From CAZGCA01 sp964524145 (GTDB lineage Bacteria > Hydrogenedentota > CAZGCA01), in the NCBI GenBank assembly GCA_964524145.1, contig CAZGCA010000033.1, positions 1 through 57,285 of the forward strand: 57,285 bases of DNA, in the 5' to 3' direction. This document shows positions 49,530 through 57,285 of this stretch, in pieces. A program made the position numbers and the translations under genes. Numbering within the stretch: the first letter of the stretch is position 1; each line of letters begins with the position of its first letter. Under the pieces are notes generated by a model. That model did no database searches and was not told where the DNA came from. It saw nothing but the letters and a program-made list of their open reading frames with translations.

Positions 49530-51467
49530 TCAATCAGCCCCTGTTCCGGGCACTTCGTAACTGTACACGTGCGACCCGCTGCCGAAGTAGATCCGACCCT
49601 CGAGAAAGTCGCCTCCGGGGCCGATGGACACGGGTGACTCGGCCAGCATCGTGATGGCGTGTGTGGCCAGGTCGACACGGGCGACGCCTTTCACGAACAA
49701 CATGTAGAGCTTTCCATCGGGACTCAGCACGAACACACGCGGCCCTTGCTGAGAATTGGTGGGTCCGAACCCGACTGCCGTGTCCTCTTCGCAGACGACC
49801 TCCCTCTTAACGGGGTCGAAAACAAAGAACCGTTTCCGATCCGCGACTCCGTACACCACACCGTTTGGCGCCCGGCACATGTCTGTATATCCCTGCACGC
49901 CGGGAAATACAACCTCGTGCCACTCGATCCGCTTCGTCGCCATGTCCATGATGTACAATTCAGCCTGTTCGGCCTTCTTCTCGCCACCGGTTCCCGGGCT
50001 GGTCGTCGTCCCGCCCATGAGCTTGCCATTCGGAAGCGCCACAAGGCTCATGGTGGAATGCTCGGGCAGGATATCCCTGTGCTCGATCAAGGTTCGGGTT
50101 CGGGTCTCCCGATCCCAGAACAGTAATCCCCCTCCGGTATACCCATAGCCGGGCGTGCCAGCGAGTACAAGCGTTTTGCCGTCGGGGTGCGCCAGGAGAT
50201 CGTGCGGCCGATGGATCGGAGGCGTGCAGTCAGTCAGGAAAAGCGGGTTGCACTCGTCTTTGCCCTTCTTGGTTGGCACCCAGTCCCGCACCGGGTCCCA
50301 CTCGAGCAGGAACCCTCCCCCGTAACCACCTACAAAGAAGTGGTCGCCCTGCCGGGCCACGGTGTTCCACTGGCCGTAGCTTGCGCGGTTCGTCCACGCG
50401 TCGGTCTTCGGGTTGTAGCTGAAGAACCGCATCGGGAACGCCGTACCACCGCAGATTGTGCCGTCCGGCGCTGCGGCGATACCCATGATGTGAGCTCCTT
50501 CGCTCGTGTAGTCGAATGCAAGTTCATTGACCTCACCCGTCTTCGGATCCTCCACCACAAGGACTCGGTTCACCAGATCGCATCTCTTGACCCGTTTACC
50601 GTCGGGGAACTCCCGGTGGAACAGGCTCTGACTGCTCGTGATGATTGGCTTTTTATCGATGGATTTGGGCTCGACGATTCTCTTCCCCTCACCGTTGTAG
50701 AGCTCGTACCAGTCATCTTTCGCGCCGCCGCCGGAGTGTCCGTAGACCTTGCCGTTTACGTCGCGGTAGACATAGCCGCTGCCTTTGACACGCTCGGTCT
50801 CCGGGATCATCGGCTTGGCCTTACCGGTGCGTGGATCGAAAGCAATAATATGGCTGGCGGTGCTGCCGATACCGAAGTAGATCCAGCCCGTGTCGTCTGC
50901 GACAACGTAACGCTGGTACTGCCGCCAGTTTTCCTTATGCACGTGCCCGTAATCCTTGAATTCGCGTGTCGCGGGATCGAACGACACGACGCCGCTGTTC
51001 GGGTACGTAACCGACCAGATGACGCCGTTGTCGTCTTCTGTCATGCCCATCGCCATCTGCGGCGATGTCCTGCGAAAGAATGTGAACGCTCGCTTTTCCG
51101 GATCGAACTCGACAAAGTGACTGTTGAAATGCGTGTAGAACTTGTTTCCGCTCGATAGAATAGAGGCATAGGGGCAATCGCCGCCGGGCGGGAAGGGCAT
51201 GGTGAATTCCTCGCTCTTGCCTGTCTCGGCGTCGATCAGCAGGAGCGCATAACCACCGCGATGGTCAAACAGCCAGACAAGCACGACGTTCCGACCCTCA
51301 CCGTCGACGGTCGCGACGGTGCCCCGATGGTTGCTCACGGGCGTGGCTACCCCGTGGTGAAAGAACCCGTTTCCGAGGTCTTCCGTCGCGGCGAAGGCAG
51401 TCTGGACTGCAAGCGCAACGAGAACCGTGCCGACGAGGACGATCAGCTTTGAGCCTGCGTATACCAT
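49530..51467 (-). CDS. Secreted beta-propeller protein (function unknown)
   Basis: A 645-residue protein; the ATG at 51467 follows AGGAGGAGGAG and opens a signal peptide (LIVLVGTVLVALAVQTAFA). The rest is a long series of propeller blades with recurring FDPxTRE/FDPRTGK/YNPKTDAW motifs and phrases such as NGVIWSVTYPNSGVVSFDPA, DGTICGGTAFPMRFFSYNP and RPHDLLAHPDGKTLVLAGTP. No haem motif and no catalytic residues are apparent. It follows the PIG-L deacetylase gene with a 59-bp gap, so they are probably one operon. A glycan-binding or scaffold role is possible, but nothing in the sequence proves it. Confidence 0.8.
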   Translation of the reverse strand: MVYAGSKLIVLVGTVLVALAVQTAFAATEDLGNGFFHHGVATPVSNHRGTVATVDGEGRNVVLVWLFDHRGGYALLLIDAETGKSEEFTMPFPPGGDCPYASILSSGNKFYTHFNSHFVEFDPEKRAFTFFRRTSPQMAMGMTEDDNGVIWSVTYPNSGVVSFDPATREFKDYGHVHKENWRQYQRYVVADDTGWIYFGIGSTASHIIAFDPRTGKAKPMIPETERVKGSGYVYRDVNGKVYGHSGGGAKDDWYELYNGEGKRIVEPKSIDKKPIITSSQSLFHREFPDGKRVKRCDLVNRVLVVEDPKTGEVNELAFDYTSEGAHIMGIAAAPDGTICGGTAFPMRFFSYNPKTDAWTNRASYGQWNTVARQGDHFFVGGYGGGFLLEWDPVRDWVPTKKGKDECNPLFLTDCTPPIHRPHDLLAHPDGKTLVLAGTPGYGYTGGGLLFWDRETRTRTLIEHRDILPEHSTMSLVALPNGKLMGGTTTSPGTGGEKKAEQAELYIMDMATKRIEWHEVVFPGVQGYTDMCRAPNGVVYGVADRKRFFVFDPVKREVVCEEDTAVGFGPTNSQQGPRVFVLSPDGKLYMLFVKGVARVDLATHAITMLAESPVSIGPGGDFLEGRIYFGSGSHVYSYEVPGTGAD

Positions 51468-51526
51468 GCTCCTCCTCCTTCGAAACCGTCTCGGACTCAC
51501 TGCTCGGCCCGCAGGCCGGCGTTCTC

Positions 51527-52369
51527 TTACGGCGCCGCTTCCCGGCGAAATTTCTCGACGTACTTGTCACCCTCTTTGCTTCGTCGGCGCCCGAATTCCA
51601 TCATGGTCCGTAACGTATTCTCGGGCATTTCGGGTGTGTACTTGTCGACCGACGGCGGGAACTGGCTCACATGTTTCGTGGCTGCTTCCATCTTCTTGTC
51701 GATGACATCTGATATGTCCACCGTGTAGTCCGGCTCGACGGCATAATAGTAGTACGCGACAGGCACGCGGTACGGTTTGAGCCCGTCAACCAGCCACTGT
51801 TCAGGATAATACAAATGCCACTCAGCCGCTATAAACGCGTCCTTTGTTATGAACGCCGCCATTCTGTGGTCGGTCTTGATCCATCTCGTGTAGGGAGCGC
51901 CCGGGGCCACGCTGAACACGGCGTCCGGCCGATACTGTTTTATCAGCTTGGCCGCTTCGCCACGGAGCCGCTGCGGGTCCGCATATTCGAGGTCACCGTC
52001 CTCGTAGCCGAGCCAGATGATGTCTTCTTTTGGTATGCCGAGCACTGCGCACGCGGCTTCTTCCTCCGCTTTTCGTATCTGTGCCATCCGTTCTCGCGTC
52101 ATATCGAGGTCGCGCGACCCCTTGTTGCCGTTTGTGTAGACGACGACTATCACCTTGTTGTCGTTCTTCGCCAGAATAGCCATTATCCCGCCGCAACCGA
52201 ACGTGTCGTCGTCCGGATGGGGCGTGAAGACCAGTACGGTCTTGCCGGTCCAGTTCTCTATCCGTTGTGCTTCAGGTACCTTTGCCTCGTCAGCGGCCGC
52301 CGTCGCCAAGAGTGTAACAACACAGCAGAACGCGAGCAACCCGGCCATCATACGAAAAGCGTTTCTCAT
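51527..52369 (-). CDS. Secreted PIG-L/LmbE-family deacetylase
   Basis: A 280-residue protein; the ATG at 52369 follows AAAGGAG, and residues 1-24 form a signal peptide (MMAGLLAFCCVVTLLATAAA). The LmbE fold is complete: VLVFTPHPDDDTFGCGGIMA (zinc-binding His-Pro-Asp-Asp) near 42-60, VVVYTNGNKGSRD near 75, IIWLGYEDGDLEY near 118, and TDHRMAA with the second zinc histidine near 163. Members remove acetyl groups from N-acetylglucosamine-like substrates. Export suggests action on extracellular or envelope amino sugars, which fits a chitin-like or glycosaminoglycan diet. It is the first gene of an operon with a beta-propeller gene. Confidence 0.93.
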   Translation of the reverse strand: MRNAFRMMAGLLAFCCVVTLLATAAADEAKVPEAQRIENWTGKTVLVFTPHPDDDTFGCGGIMAILAKNDNKVIVVVYTNGNKGSRDLDMTRERMAQIRKAEEEAACAVLGIPKEDIIWLGYEDGDLEYADPQRLRGEAAKLIKQYRPDAVFSVAPGAPYTRWIKTDHRMAAFITKDAFIAAEWHLYYPEQWLVDGLKPYRVPVAYYYYAVEPDYTVDISDVIDKKMEAATKHVSQFPPSVDKYTPEMPENTLRTMMEFGRRRSKEGDKYVEKFRREAAP

Positions 52370-52451
52370 CCTGAATCTCCTTTCTTCGAGTGACAGACCA
52401 ACTCCGCACACCAACATACATTTGCTCCACGCCAAAGCAAACCCTCGAACC

Positions 52452-52460
52452 ATTATAGCA
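52452..52460 (-). promoter_or_regulatory. Extended -10 promoter of the PIG-L operon
   Basis: On the minus strand TGC-TATAAT (52460-52452) is a perfect extended -10 element. It lies about 80 bp before the start at 52369. Confidence 0.6.
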
Positions 52461-52571
52461 CAGAGACGCGCATTGCCCTCCGGCCAAGCCCCAAATCCCT
52501 ATCAAGCGCCCGGGGATGCTTGAGCAGACCGTCACCATCCAAATCCGCTTCGGCGTCGTCACGACACAGGG

Positions 52572-52601
52572 TTGATCTATAGAATGCGAGATCACTATAC
52601 T
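52572..52601 (+). promoter_or_regulatory. Promoter of the exported haem-protein operon
   Basis: TTGATC (52572-52577) and TATACT (52596-52601) are 18 bp apart, about 105 bp before the start at 52708. The rest of the 52370-52707 gap holds no gene; a minus-strand frame at 52453-52677 (ADLDGDGLLKHPRALD) has no ribosome-binding site. Confidence 0.55.
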
Positions 52602-52707
52602 TGAACACGGTGTTGCGCTCCGCGAACAGCGGGATTGGATTCCTGCGGCGGCGAAGTGTTTGGGAAGCCTCCTCCACGGCCAGCGTCGGTTTAGAGGGAA
52701 GTACACG

Positions 52708-55257
52708 ATGATAAGGTCCTTGTTAGGAACAGTGGCGTGCATCTGCATTGGAGTTGTGCCGACGCTTCAAGGCGCAGCTCAGTCGCCGCCGGCCTCCTCC
52801 GGCGACCCAGCCACTTTGCGCGCTGCCGTATCGGACCTTATGGCCACGTTCGGGGACCGGTATCCCGGGGCTGAAAACTATCTGGTCCGCCTTGAGAATG
52901 TGGAACGGCGGCTGTCGGATGCCAAAGGCTTGACCAAGAAAAGAGCGTTGGCCGAATTGGGCGCGCTCCAGCGCGAGGCGCTCATCGCCAACCCGCTCGT
53001 GAGAGGTCGGCCGATCCTCTTCGTCGTCAGGAACCAGTACAAGGAGGATCATCACAACACCGCCACTATTTTTCAGACCGGGGAGATCAACACGCACAGC
53101 TTCGAGGGTTACGGTGCGTTGAAACTCATAGACCTTTCGCGTCCCCGCGGTCCGGGCAGAGTTGAAACCCTGCACGAGACGCCTGCAGGAGTCATTCGCG
53201 ACCCGGACGTATCGTTTGACGGCAAGAAGATTCTGCTCTCGATGCGCATCGATATCGAGGATGACTACCACCTTTACGAACTGAACGCGGACGGGTCGGG
53301 ATTAACCCAACTCACTCACGGAACCGGCATATCAGATCTCGATCCTCTTTATCTGGCCGACGGCGACATTGCGTTCTCTTCTACCCGCGAGCCGAAATAC
53401 TGCATGTGCAACCGCCACATCATGGCGAACCTGTTCCGTATGGAACCGGACGGCGCAAACATACACCAGATCGGCAAGAGCACGCTGTTCGAAGGGCACG
53501 GGTCGCTTACCCCGGACGGACGCATACTCTACGATCGATGGGAGTACGTCGACAGAAACTTCGGCGACGCACAGGGGTTGTGGACAGTGTCGCCGGACGG
53601 AACCAATCACGCCGTGTACTGGGGCAACAACACGAACTCGCCCGGCGGCGTCATCGATGGACGTATCGTACCGGGTACGCAGCAGGTGTTGTGCATTCTC
53701 GGTTCCTGCCACGACCGTCCATGGGGCGCCCTCGCAATTGTTGACCGTCGACTCGGAATCGACGGGCGCGACCCTGTCGTTCGCACCTGGCCTGCCAACG
53801 CCATCAGGCGTGTGGGCAAAGGTGACTGGGACGCGTTCAAATCTGTGCTGCCGAAATATGAGGATCCGTATCCGCTCAGCGACAAGTACTTCCTCGTATC
53901 CCGCTCGACCGGCGGCGGCAGCATGGAGATGGGTATTTACCTTGTCGACGTTTTTGGCAACGAGGTTCTCTTACACGCTGAAAAGCCGGGCTGCTACGAT
54001 CCTATGCCGCTGGGTCCGCGTACGATCCCTCCGGTCATTCCGTCGCGGCGCGACTTCGATAACGGCGTCGGATATTTCTATGTGGCGGACGTTTACTCTG
54101 GTACACATATGCAGGGAGTCGAGCGCGGGTCGGTCAAGTACCTGCGCGTGGTCGAGTCACCCGAAAAACGTAACTGGACGCACACTCACTGGCAAGGACA
54201 GGGCACCATCGCGCCGGCCATGAACTGGCACGACTTCCTCAACAAACGCATTCTGGGTACCGTGCCGGTCGAAGAGGATGGGTCGGCCTATTTCGCGGTG
54301 CCCACGGACCGTTTCGTATATTTCCAGCTGTTGGACGAAGGCGGTATGATGATCCAGTCCATGCGTTCGGGCACAGTAGTCCAACCGGGCGAGACTACCG
54401 GCTGTGTCGGTTGCCATGAGGACCGGCGGTCGGCTCCGCCGCCGGCCCGGGCGGAAACGCTTACGGCACTGCGCCGGGCTCCGAGCTCTCTTGCGGGATG
54501 GTACGGAGAACCGCGCCTGTTCAGCTATATGGAAGAGGTTCAGTCGGTATTCGACAGGTCGTGTGTTCAATGCCACGACCACGGAAAAGATGCGGGCGCC
54601 GTCCTTAATCTGGCCGCTGACAGAACCAATACTTTCAACACATCCTACAACGAGCTGTGGAAAAAGAAACTCATAAACTGTATCGGCGCAGGTCCGGCGC
54701 AGATACAGCAACCGTACTCCTGGGGCTCCCACGCGAGCAGGCTCGTGGAAATTGTCCGGTCGCAGCATCATGAGGTCGATCTCGACAAGGAAAGTCTCGA
54801 CCGTATCGTCACGTGGATAGATATCAACGGCCCTTACTATCCGAGCTACGACAGCGCGTTTCCCGATAATCTGGCCGGCCGATCCCCACTTGACAACGCG
54901 CAGCTCGAGCGGCTCAGCAGACTCACAAGAATACCATTTCTCGAACTGGCGACTTTACAGAACAACAGGGGACCGCAGATCAGCTTCGACAGACCGGAGC
55001 TGAGCCCGTGCCTCGCACGTTTCAAGAATACGACTGGTTCCGGATACCGTGAAGCGCTGTCGATAATACGGGCGGGAAGCAACATGCTGGCCGAACGTCC
55101 TCGGGCGGACATGCCTGGATTCCAGCCGTGCAGTTTCGATCAGAACAGGCAGGAACGGTACGCCATGCGTCAACACGAGGAATTGCGCAACCGGCGTGCG
55201 ATTCGTGCCGGCGAAAAAGCCTACGACCTCCCTTTAACGCGAAGTGGAAACCGCTAG
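52708..55257 (+). CDS. Exported HzsA-like beta-propeller protein with two haem c motifs
   Basis: An 849-residue protein; the ATG at 52708 follows GAGGGAAG, with a signal peptide (LLGTVACICIGVVPTLQGAA). Residues about 165-500 form a propeller of PD40/WD40-like blades (IRDPDVSFDGKKILLSMRID, YELNADGSGLTQLTHG, SLTPDGRILYDRWEYVD). Two haem-binding motifs follow: C566-V-G-C-H and C619-V-Q-C-H, with a GWYGEPRLFSYMEEVQSVFD segment between. This is the architecture of proteins annotated as hydrazine synthase alpha-subunit-like, common in heterotrophic PVC and related genomes and not evidence of anammox. The role is probably electron transfer or oxidation of an unknown substrate in the periplasm. The next gene starts 52 nt downstream and is also a haem protein. 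Confidence 0.88.
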   Translation: MIRSLLGTVACICIGVVPTLQGAAQSPPASSGDPATLRAAVSDLMATFGDRYPGAENYLVRLENVERRLSDAKGLTKKRALAELGALQREALIANPLVRGRPILFVVRNQYKEDHHNTATIFQTGEINTHSFEGYGALKLIDLSRPRGPGRVETLHETPAGVIRDPDVSFDGKKILLSMRIDIEDDYHLYELNADGSGLTQLTHGTGISDLDPLYLADGDIAFSSTREPKYCMCNRHIMANLFRMEPDGANIHQIGKSTLFEGHGSLTPDGRILYDRWEYVDRNFGDAQGLWTVSPDGTNHAVYWGNNTNSPGGVIDGRIVPGTQQVLCILGSCHDRPWGALAIVDRRLGIDGRDPVVRTWPANAIRRVGKGDWDAFKSVLPKYEDPYPLSDKYFLVSRSTGGGSMEMGIYLVDVFGNEVLLHAEKPGCYDPMPLGPRTIPPVIPSRRDFDNGVGYFYVADVYSGTHMQGVERGSVKYLRVVESPEKRNWTHTHWQGQGTIAPAMNWHDFLNKRILGTVPVEEDGSAYFAVPTDRFVYFQLLDEGGMMIQSMRSGTVVQPGETTGCVGCHEDRRSAPPPARAETLTALRRAPSSLAGWYGEPRLFSYMEEVQSVFDRSCVQCHDHGKDAGAVLNLAADRTNTFNTSYNELWKKKLINCIGAGPAQIQQPYSWGSHASRLVEIVRSQHHEVDLDKESLDRIVTWIDINGPYYPSYDSAFPDNLAGRSPLDNAQLERLSRLTRIPFLELATLQNNRGPQISFDRPELSPCLARFKNTTGSGYREALSIIRAGSNMLAERPRADMPGFQPCSFDQNRQERYAMRQHEELRNRRAIRAGEKAYDLPLTRSGNR

Positions 55258-55309
55258 CGTATTGATTCTGTGGTCAGCAAATCGCCACGGGAAGAGGAGA
55301 AGAACCTGT

Positions 55310-57118
55310 ATGGAACGACGCTGGGGTATGGTGCGAAGATGGTCGACAACAGGTGCGTCTTTGCTCGTCGCCGGTTTCGCCGGCGTTGCCTCCGCAACCG
55401 TCTACCTGTCGCCTACTGCGCTGATTGCGAGCGGTGATGGGCATTTACTTTATATCGCGGAGGCCACCGCGAACCAAGTGGCGGTATTCAGTCTGGCTGA
55501 ACAGAAGGTTGTGAAGGAGATCTCTCTCCCGGATCGGCCGAGTGGACTTGCCTTGGGGCCCGACGAGACCACTCTTTACGTGACTGGTGCGTCGCCGGAA
55601 GGACGTGTCCACGTCGTCAACCTGCAAACCGGCGCCGTTGATCATACCCTGCCTGCAGGTCACACCCCCAACACGCCGATCCTCAGTGCCGACGGCATGA
55701 CCCTCTTTGTCTGCAACCAGTTCACCAACGATGTTTCCGTCATCGACCTGACAGCCAAGAAGGAACTGGCAAAGGTCCCGGTGCTGCGTGAACCGGTAGC
55801 TGCCGCCATCACGCCTGACGGACGGTTTCTGTTCGTCGCCAATCACCTGCCGGTTGGGCCGTCGAACGCGGATTATGCCGGTGCGGCCGTTTCCGTCATC
55901 GACACTGCCGCGCGAATAGTGGTGAACAACGTCCCGCTGCTTAACGGGAGCACGGGTTTGCGGGGGGTTTGCCTCTCTCCTGGCGGGGAGTTCGCGTACG
56001 TCACCCACATTTTGGCCCGTTACCACCTGCCGACCACTCAGCTCGAGCGCGGGTGGATGAACACGAACGCCTTGAGCGTTATTGATGCAACTAACCAGCG
56101 GCTTGTAAACACGGTGTTGCTCGATGACGTGGATCTTGGCGCGGCAAATCCGTACGGCGTTGCGTGCACGGATGACGGCAAATATCTCTGCGTCACTCAC
56201 GCCGGAACGCACGAACTGAGCGTTATCGACCGGACGGCACTTCACGAGAAGCTCGCAGGGACGGCGGATAGCACGATGGAGGTCGCCAATGATCTCTCTT
56301 TTCTTGTTGGACTGCGGCGGCGACTGCCTCTGGGCGGGAACGGTCCACACGGATTGACGCTCGTCGGAACTCGTGCATACGTCGCGGAATACTTCACCGA
56401 CAGTCTCGGCGTTGTGGACATCGATCCGGCAACCAGGCCCTCAGCCAGGGCGCTGCCTTTGGGCCCCAAAAAGGCGATGACCGACGTGCGCACGGGGGAG
56501 ATATTGTTCCACGATGCCCGGTTGTGCTTTCAGAAATGGCAGAGCTGCGCAAGCTGTCATCCCGGCGGTGGACGAGCGGACGCGCTGAACTGGGACCTGC
56601 TCAACGACGGCATAGGTAATCCCAAGAACACCAAAAGCCTGCTTCTGTCGCACAAAACCCCGCCGGCGATGGCCACAGGTGTTCGCACGGACGCGGAAGC
56701 GGCGGTCCGCGCCGGCATCAGGTTCATACAGTTCGTAGTGCGTCCGGACGAAGATGCCGCGGCGATTGACGAGTACCTCAAGTCTCTCAAACCGGTTCCA
56801 AGCCCTCATCTGGTGAACGGCCGTATGAGCACGGCGGCGATACGCGGCAAGAAGGTCTTCGAGAAGGCCGGCTGTGCCGAGTGCCATCCCGCGCCGCTGT
56901 ATACGGACTTGAAGAAGTACGATATGGGAACAGGGCGGGAGTTCGATACTCCCACCATGGTTGAGGTATGGCGTACCGCACCGTACCTGCACGATGGACG
57001 GGCGACGACCTTGGAGGAGCTATTCAAGAAGTCGGGCCCGGAAAAGGGTCATGGAGAGATTTCAACGCTTACCGACGATGAGATTGCCGATCTAATCGAG
57101 TTTGCTCGTTCGTTGTAA
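55310..57118 (+). CDS. Exported YVTN beta-propeller/di-haem cytochrome c protein
   Basis: A 602-residue protein; the ATG at 55310 follows GAAGAGGAGAAG. Residues 1-34 form a signal peptide (GASLLVAGFAGVASA). Residues about 40-375 form a YVTN-type seven-bladed propeller (LYIAEATANQVAVFSLAEQK, SADGMTLFVCNQFTNDVSVI, CTDDGKYLCVTHAGTHELSV). The C-terminal 210 residues resemble the MauG/di-haem peroxidase group: C413-A-S-C-H, KTPPAMATGVRTDAEA, C522-A-E-C-H and APYLHDGRATTLEELF. A methionine or histidine haem ligand typical of true peroxidases cannot be confirmed by eye. It forms an operon with the HzsA-like gene, and the two probably share a redox pathway. Confidence 0.9.
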   Translation: MERRWGMVRRWSTTGASLLVAGFAGVASATVYLSPTALIASGDGHLLYIAEATANQVAVFSLAEQKVVKEISLPDRPSGLALGPDETTLYVTGASPEGRVHVVNLQTGAVDHTLPAGHTPNTPILSADGMTLFVCNQFTNDVSVIDLTAKKELAKVPVLREPVAAAITPDGRFLFVANHLPVGPSNADYAGAAVSVIDTAARIVVNNVPLLNGSTGLRGVCLSPGGEFAYVTHILARYHLPTTQLERGWMNTNALSVIDATNQRLVNTVLLDDVDLGAANPYGVACTDDGKYLCVTHAGTHELSVIDRTALHEKLAGTADSTMEVANDLSFLVGLRRRLPLGGNGPHGLTLVGTRAYVAEYFTDSLGVVDIDPATRPSARALPLGPKKAMTDVRTGEILFHDARLCFQKWQSCASCHPGGGRADALNWDLLNDGIGNPKNTKSLLLSHKTPPAMATGVRTDAEAAVRAGIRFIQFVVRPDEDAAAIDEYLKSLKPVPSPHLVNGRMSTAAIRGKKVFEKAGCAECHPAPLYTDLKKYDMGTGREFDTPTMVEVWRTAPYLHDGRATTLEELFKKSGPEKGHGEISTLTDDEIADLIEFARSL

Positions 57119-57175
57119 GATGGATCGCCGGTATCTCCCGTTCAGCAGCCCGCTCTCTCCTCTGAAGTGGTGCGG

Positions 57176-57285
57176 TCAACCTTCCTCGACGACCTCCATG
57201 CCCATCAAGTTGGCCAAATGCCGCACGTTTTCCATGTGATCGCCGTAAAACACCACGCGGTGCAGCAGCGTCATGGCGTCCTCGG
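57176..57285 (-). CDS. C-terminal fragment of a gene cut by the window edge (possibly sugar-isomerase-like)
   Basis: The minus strand is open from the window edge to TGA at 57178-57176, encoding the last 35 residues: EDAMTLLHRVVFYGDHMENV followed by RHLANLMGMEVVEEG. The H-x-V-x-x-YGDH pattern near the end reminds me of L-fucose/arabinose isomerase-like C-termini, but 35 residues are too few to be sure. It is convergent with the haem-protein gene. Confidence 0.55.
   Translation of the reverse strand, partial: EDAMTLLHRVVFYGDHMENVRHLANLMGMEVVEEG

Noticed and set aside
52453..52677. Minus-strand 74-residue frame with ADLDGDGLLKHPRALD
   Set aside because: No ribosome-binding site, and it overlaps both the PIG-L promoter and the promoter of the haem-protein operon; the dockerin-like motif alone is not enough.
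52708..55257. Evidence for anammox metabolism from the HzsA-like protein
   Set aside because: HzsA-like propeller/haem proteins are frequent in heterotrophic PVC-type bacteria, and no other hydrazine-metabolism gene is present.

Overview
The window looks like part of an assembled genome of an uncultured, heterotrophic, glycan-degrading bacterium, probably from the PVC superphylum or a neighbour (Lentisphaerota, Planctomycetota and Hydrogenedentota would all fit). The evidence is: two prepilin-type proteins with the H-X9-DG C-terminus typical of those groups; Tat-exported Gfo/Idh/MocA oxidoreductases and an aldo/keto reductase; two sulfatases; a heparinase II/III-type protein; BNR and DUF1961 proteins; a CE15 esterase; and large secreted proteins combining beta-propellers with cytochrome c domains. 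A run of ten Ns at 23230-23239 shows that the sequence is a scaffold. No rRNA, tRNA, CRISPR array or replication gene was seen.

Layout. 1-4644 is an accessory region that looks less GC-rich than the rest: the tail of a 129-bp repeat array, an HTH regulator with a membrane partner, a HEPN-like gene broken by one amber codon, a two-gene cassette of unknown and perhaps defensive role, and an orphan integron-type attC site (4572-4629) directly in front of a tspO gene. 5241-7232 is a secreted GH99-like protein. 7297-8410 holds a repeat array around a small PD-(D/E)XK (GxxExxY) nuclease gene; the short repeat units look like internally deleted copies of that gene with its flanks. 8513-12604 is an operon of a GntP permease, a cytoplasmic GH99-like protein and an exported metallophosphoesterase. 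12815-18976 (minus) holds an Lgt-like membrane protein and a 1777-residue modular surface protein. 19261-19745 is a set of palindromic intergenic repeats.

20101-23795 (minus) is an operon of two Tat-type Gfo/Idh/MocA proteins around a Tat-type aldo/keto reductase, divergent from a CE15-like esterase (24111) with matching promoters. Then come a GT-C-like membrane protein, a BNR protein, an IS110 remnant and an alpha/beta hydrolase flanked by 85-bp direct repeats. 30723-36181 contains two prepilin-type genes with the same promoter and leader, gene remnants, a BNR protein and a DUF1961 protein. 36301-44060 has two sulfatases convergent with a heparinase-like gene and a Na+/solute symporter. 44202-57118 has a DUF4861-like protein, a third Gfo/Idh/MocA protein, an acetyl-xylan-esterase-like hydrolase, a beta-propeller/PIG-L deacetylase operon, and a pair of exported haem proteins (HzsA-like and YVTN/di-haem).

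Together the genes suggest extracellular and periplasmic breakdown of sulfated, acylated, uronate-containing polysaccharides, with uptake by GntP and SSS permeases and intracellular or periplasmic processing by the oxidoreductases. The most unusual item is the GxxExxY nuclease unit and its deletion-derived repeat family.
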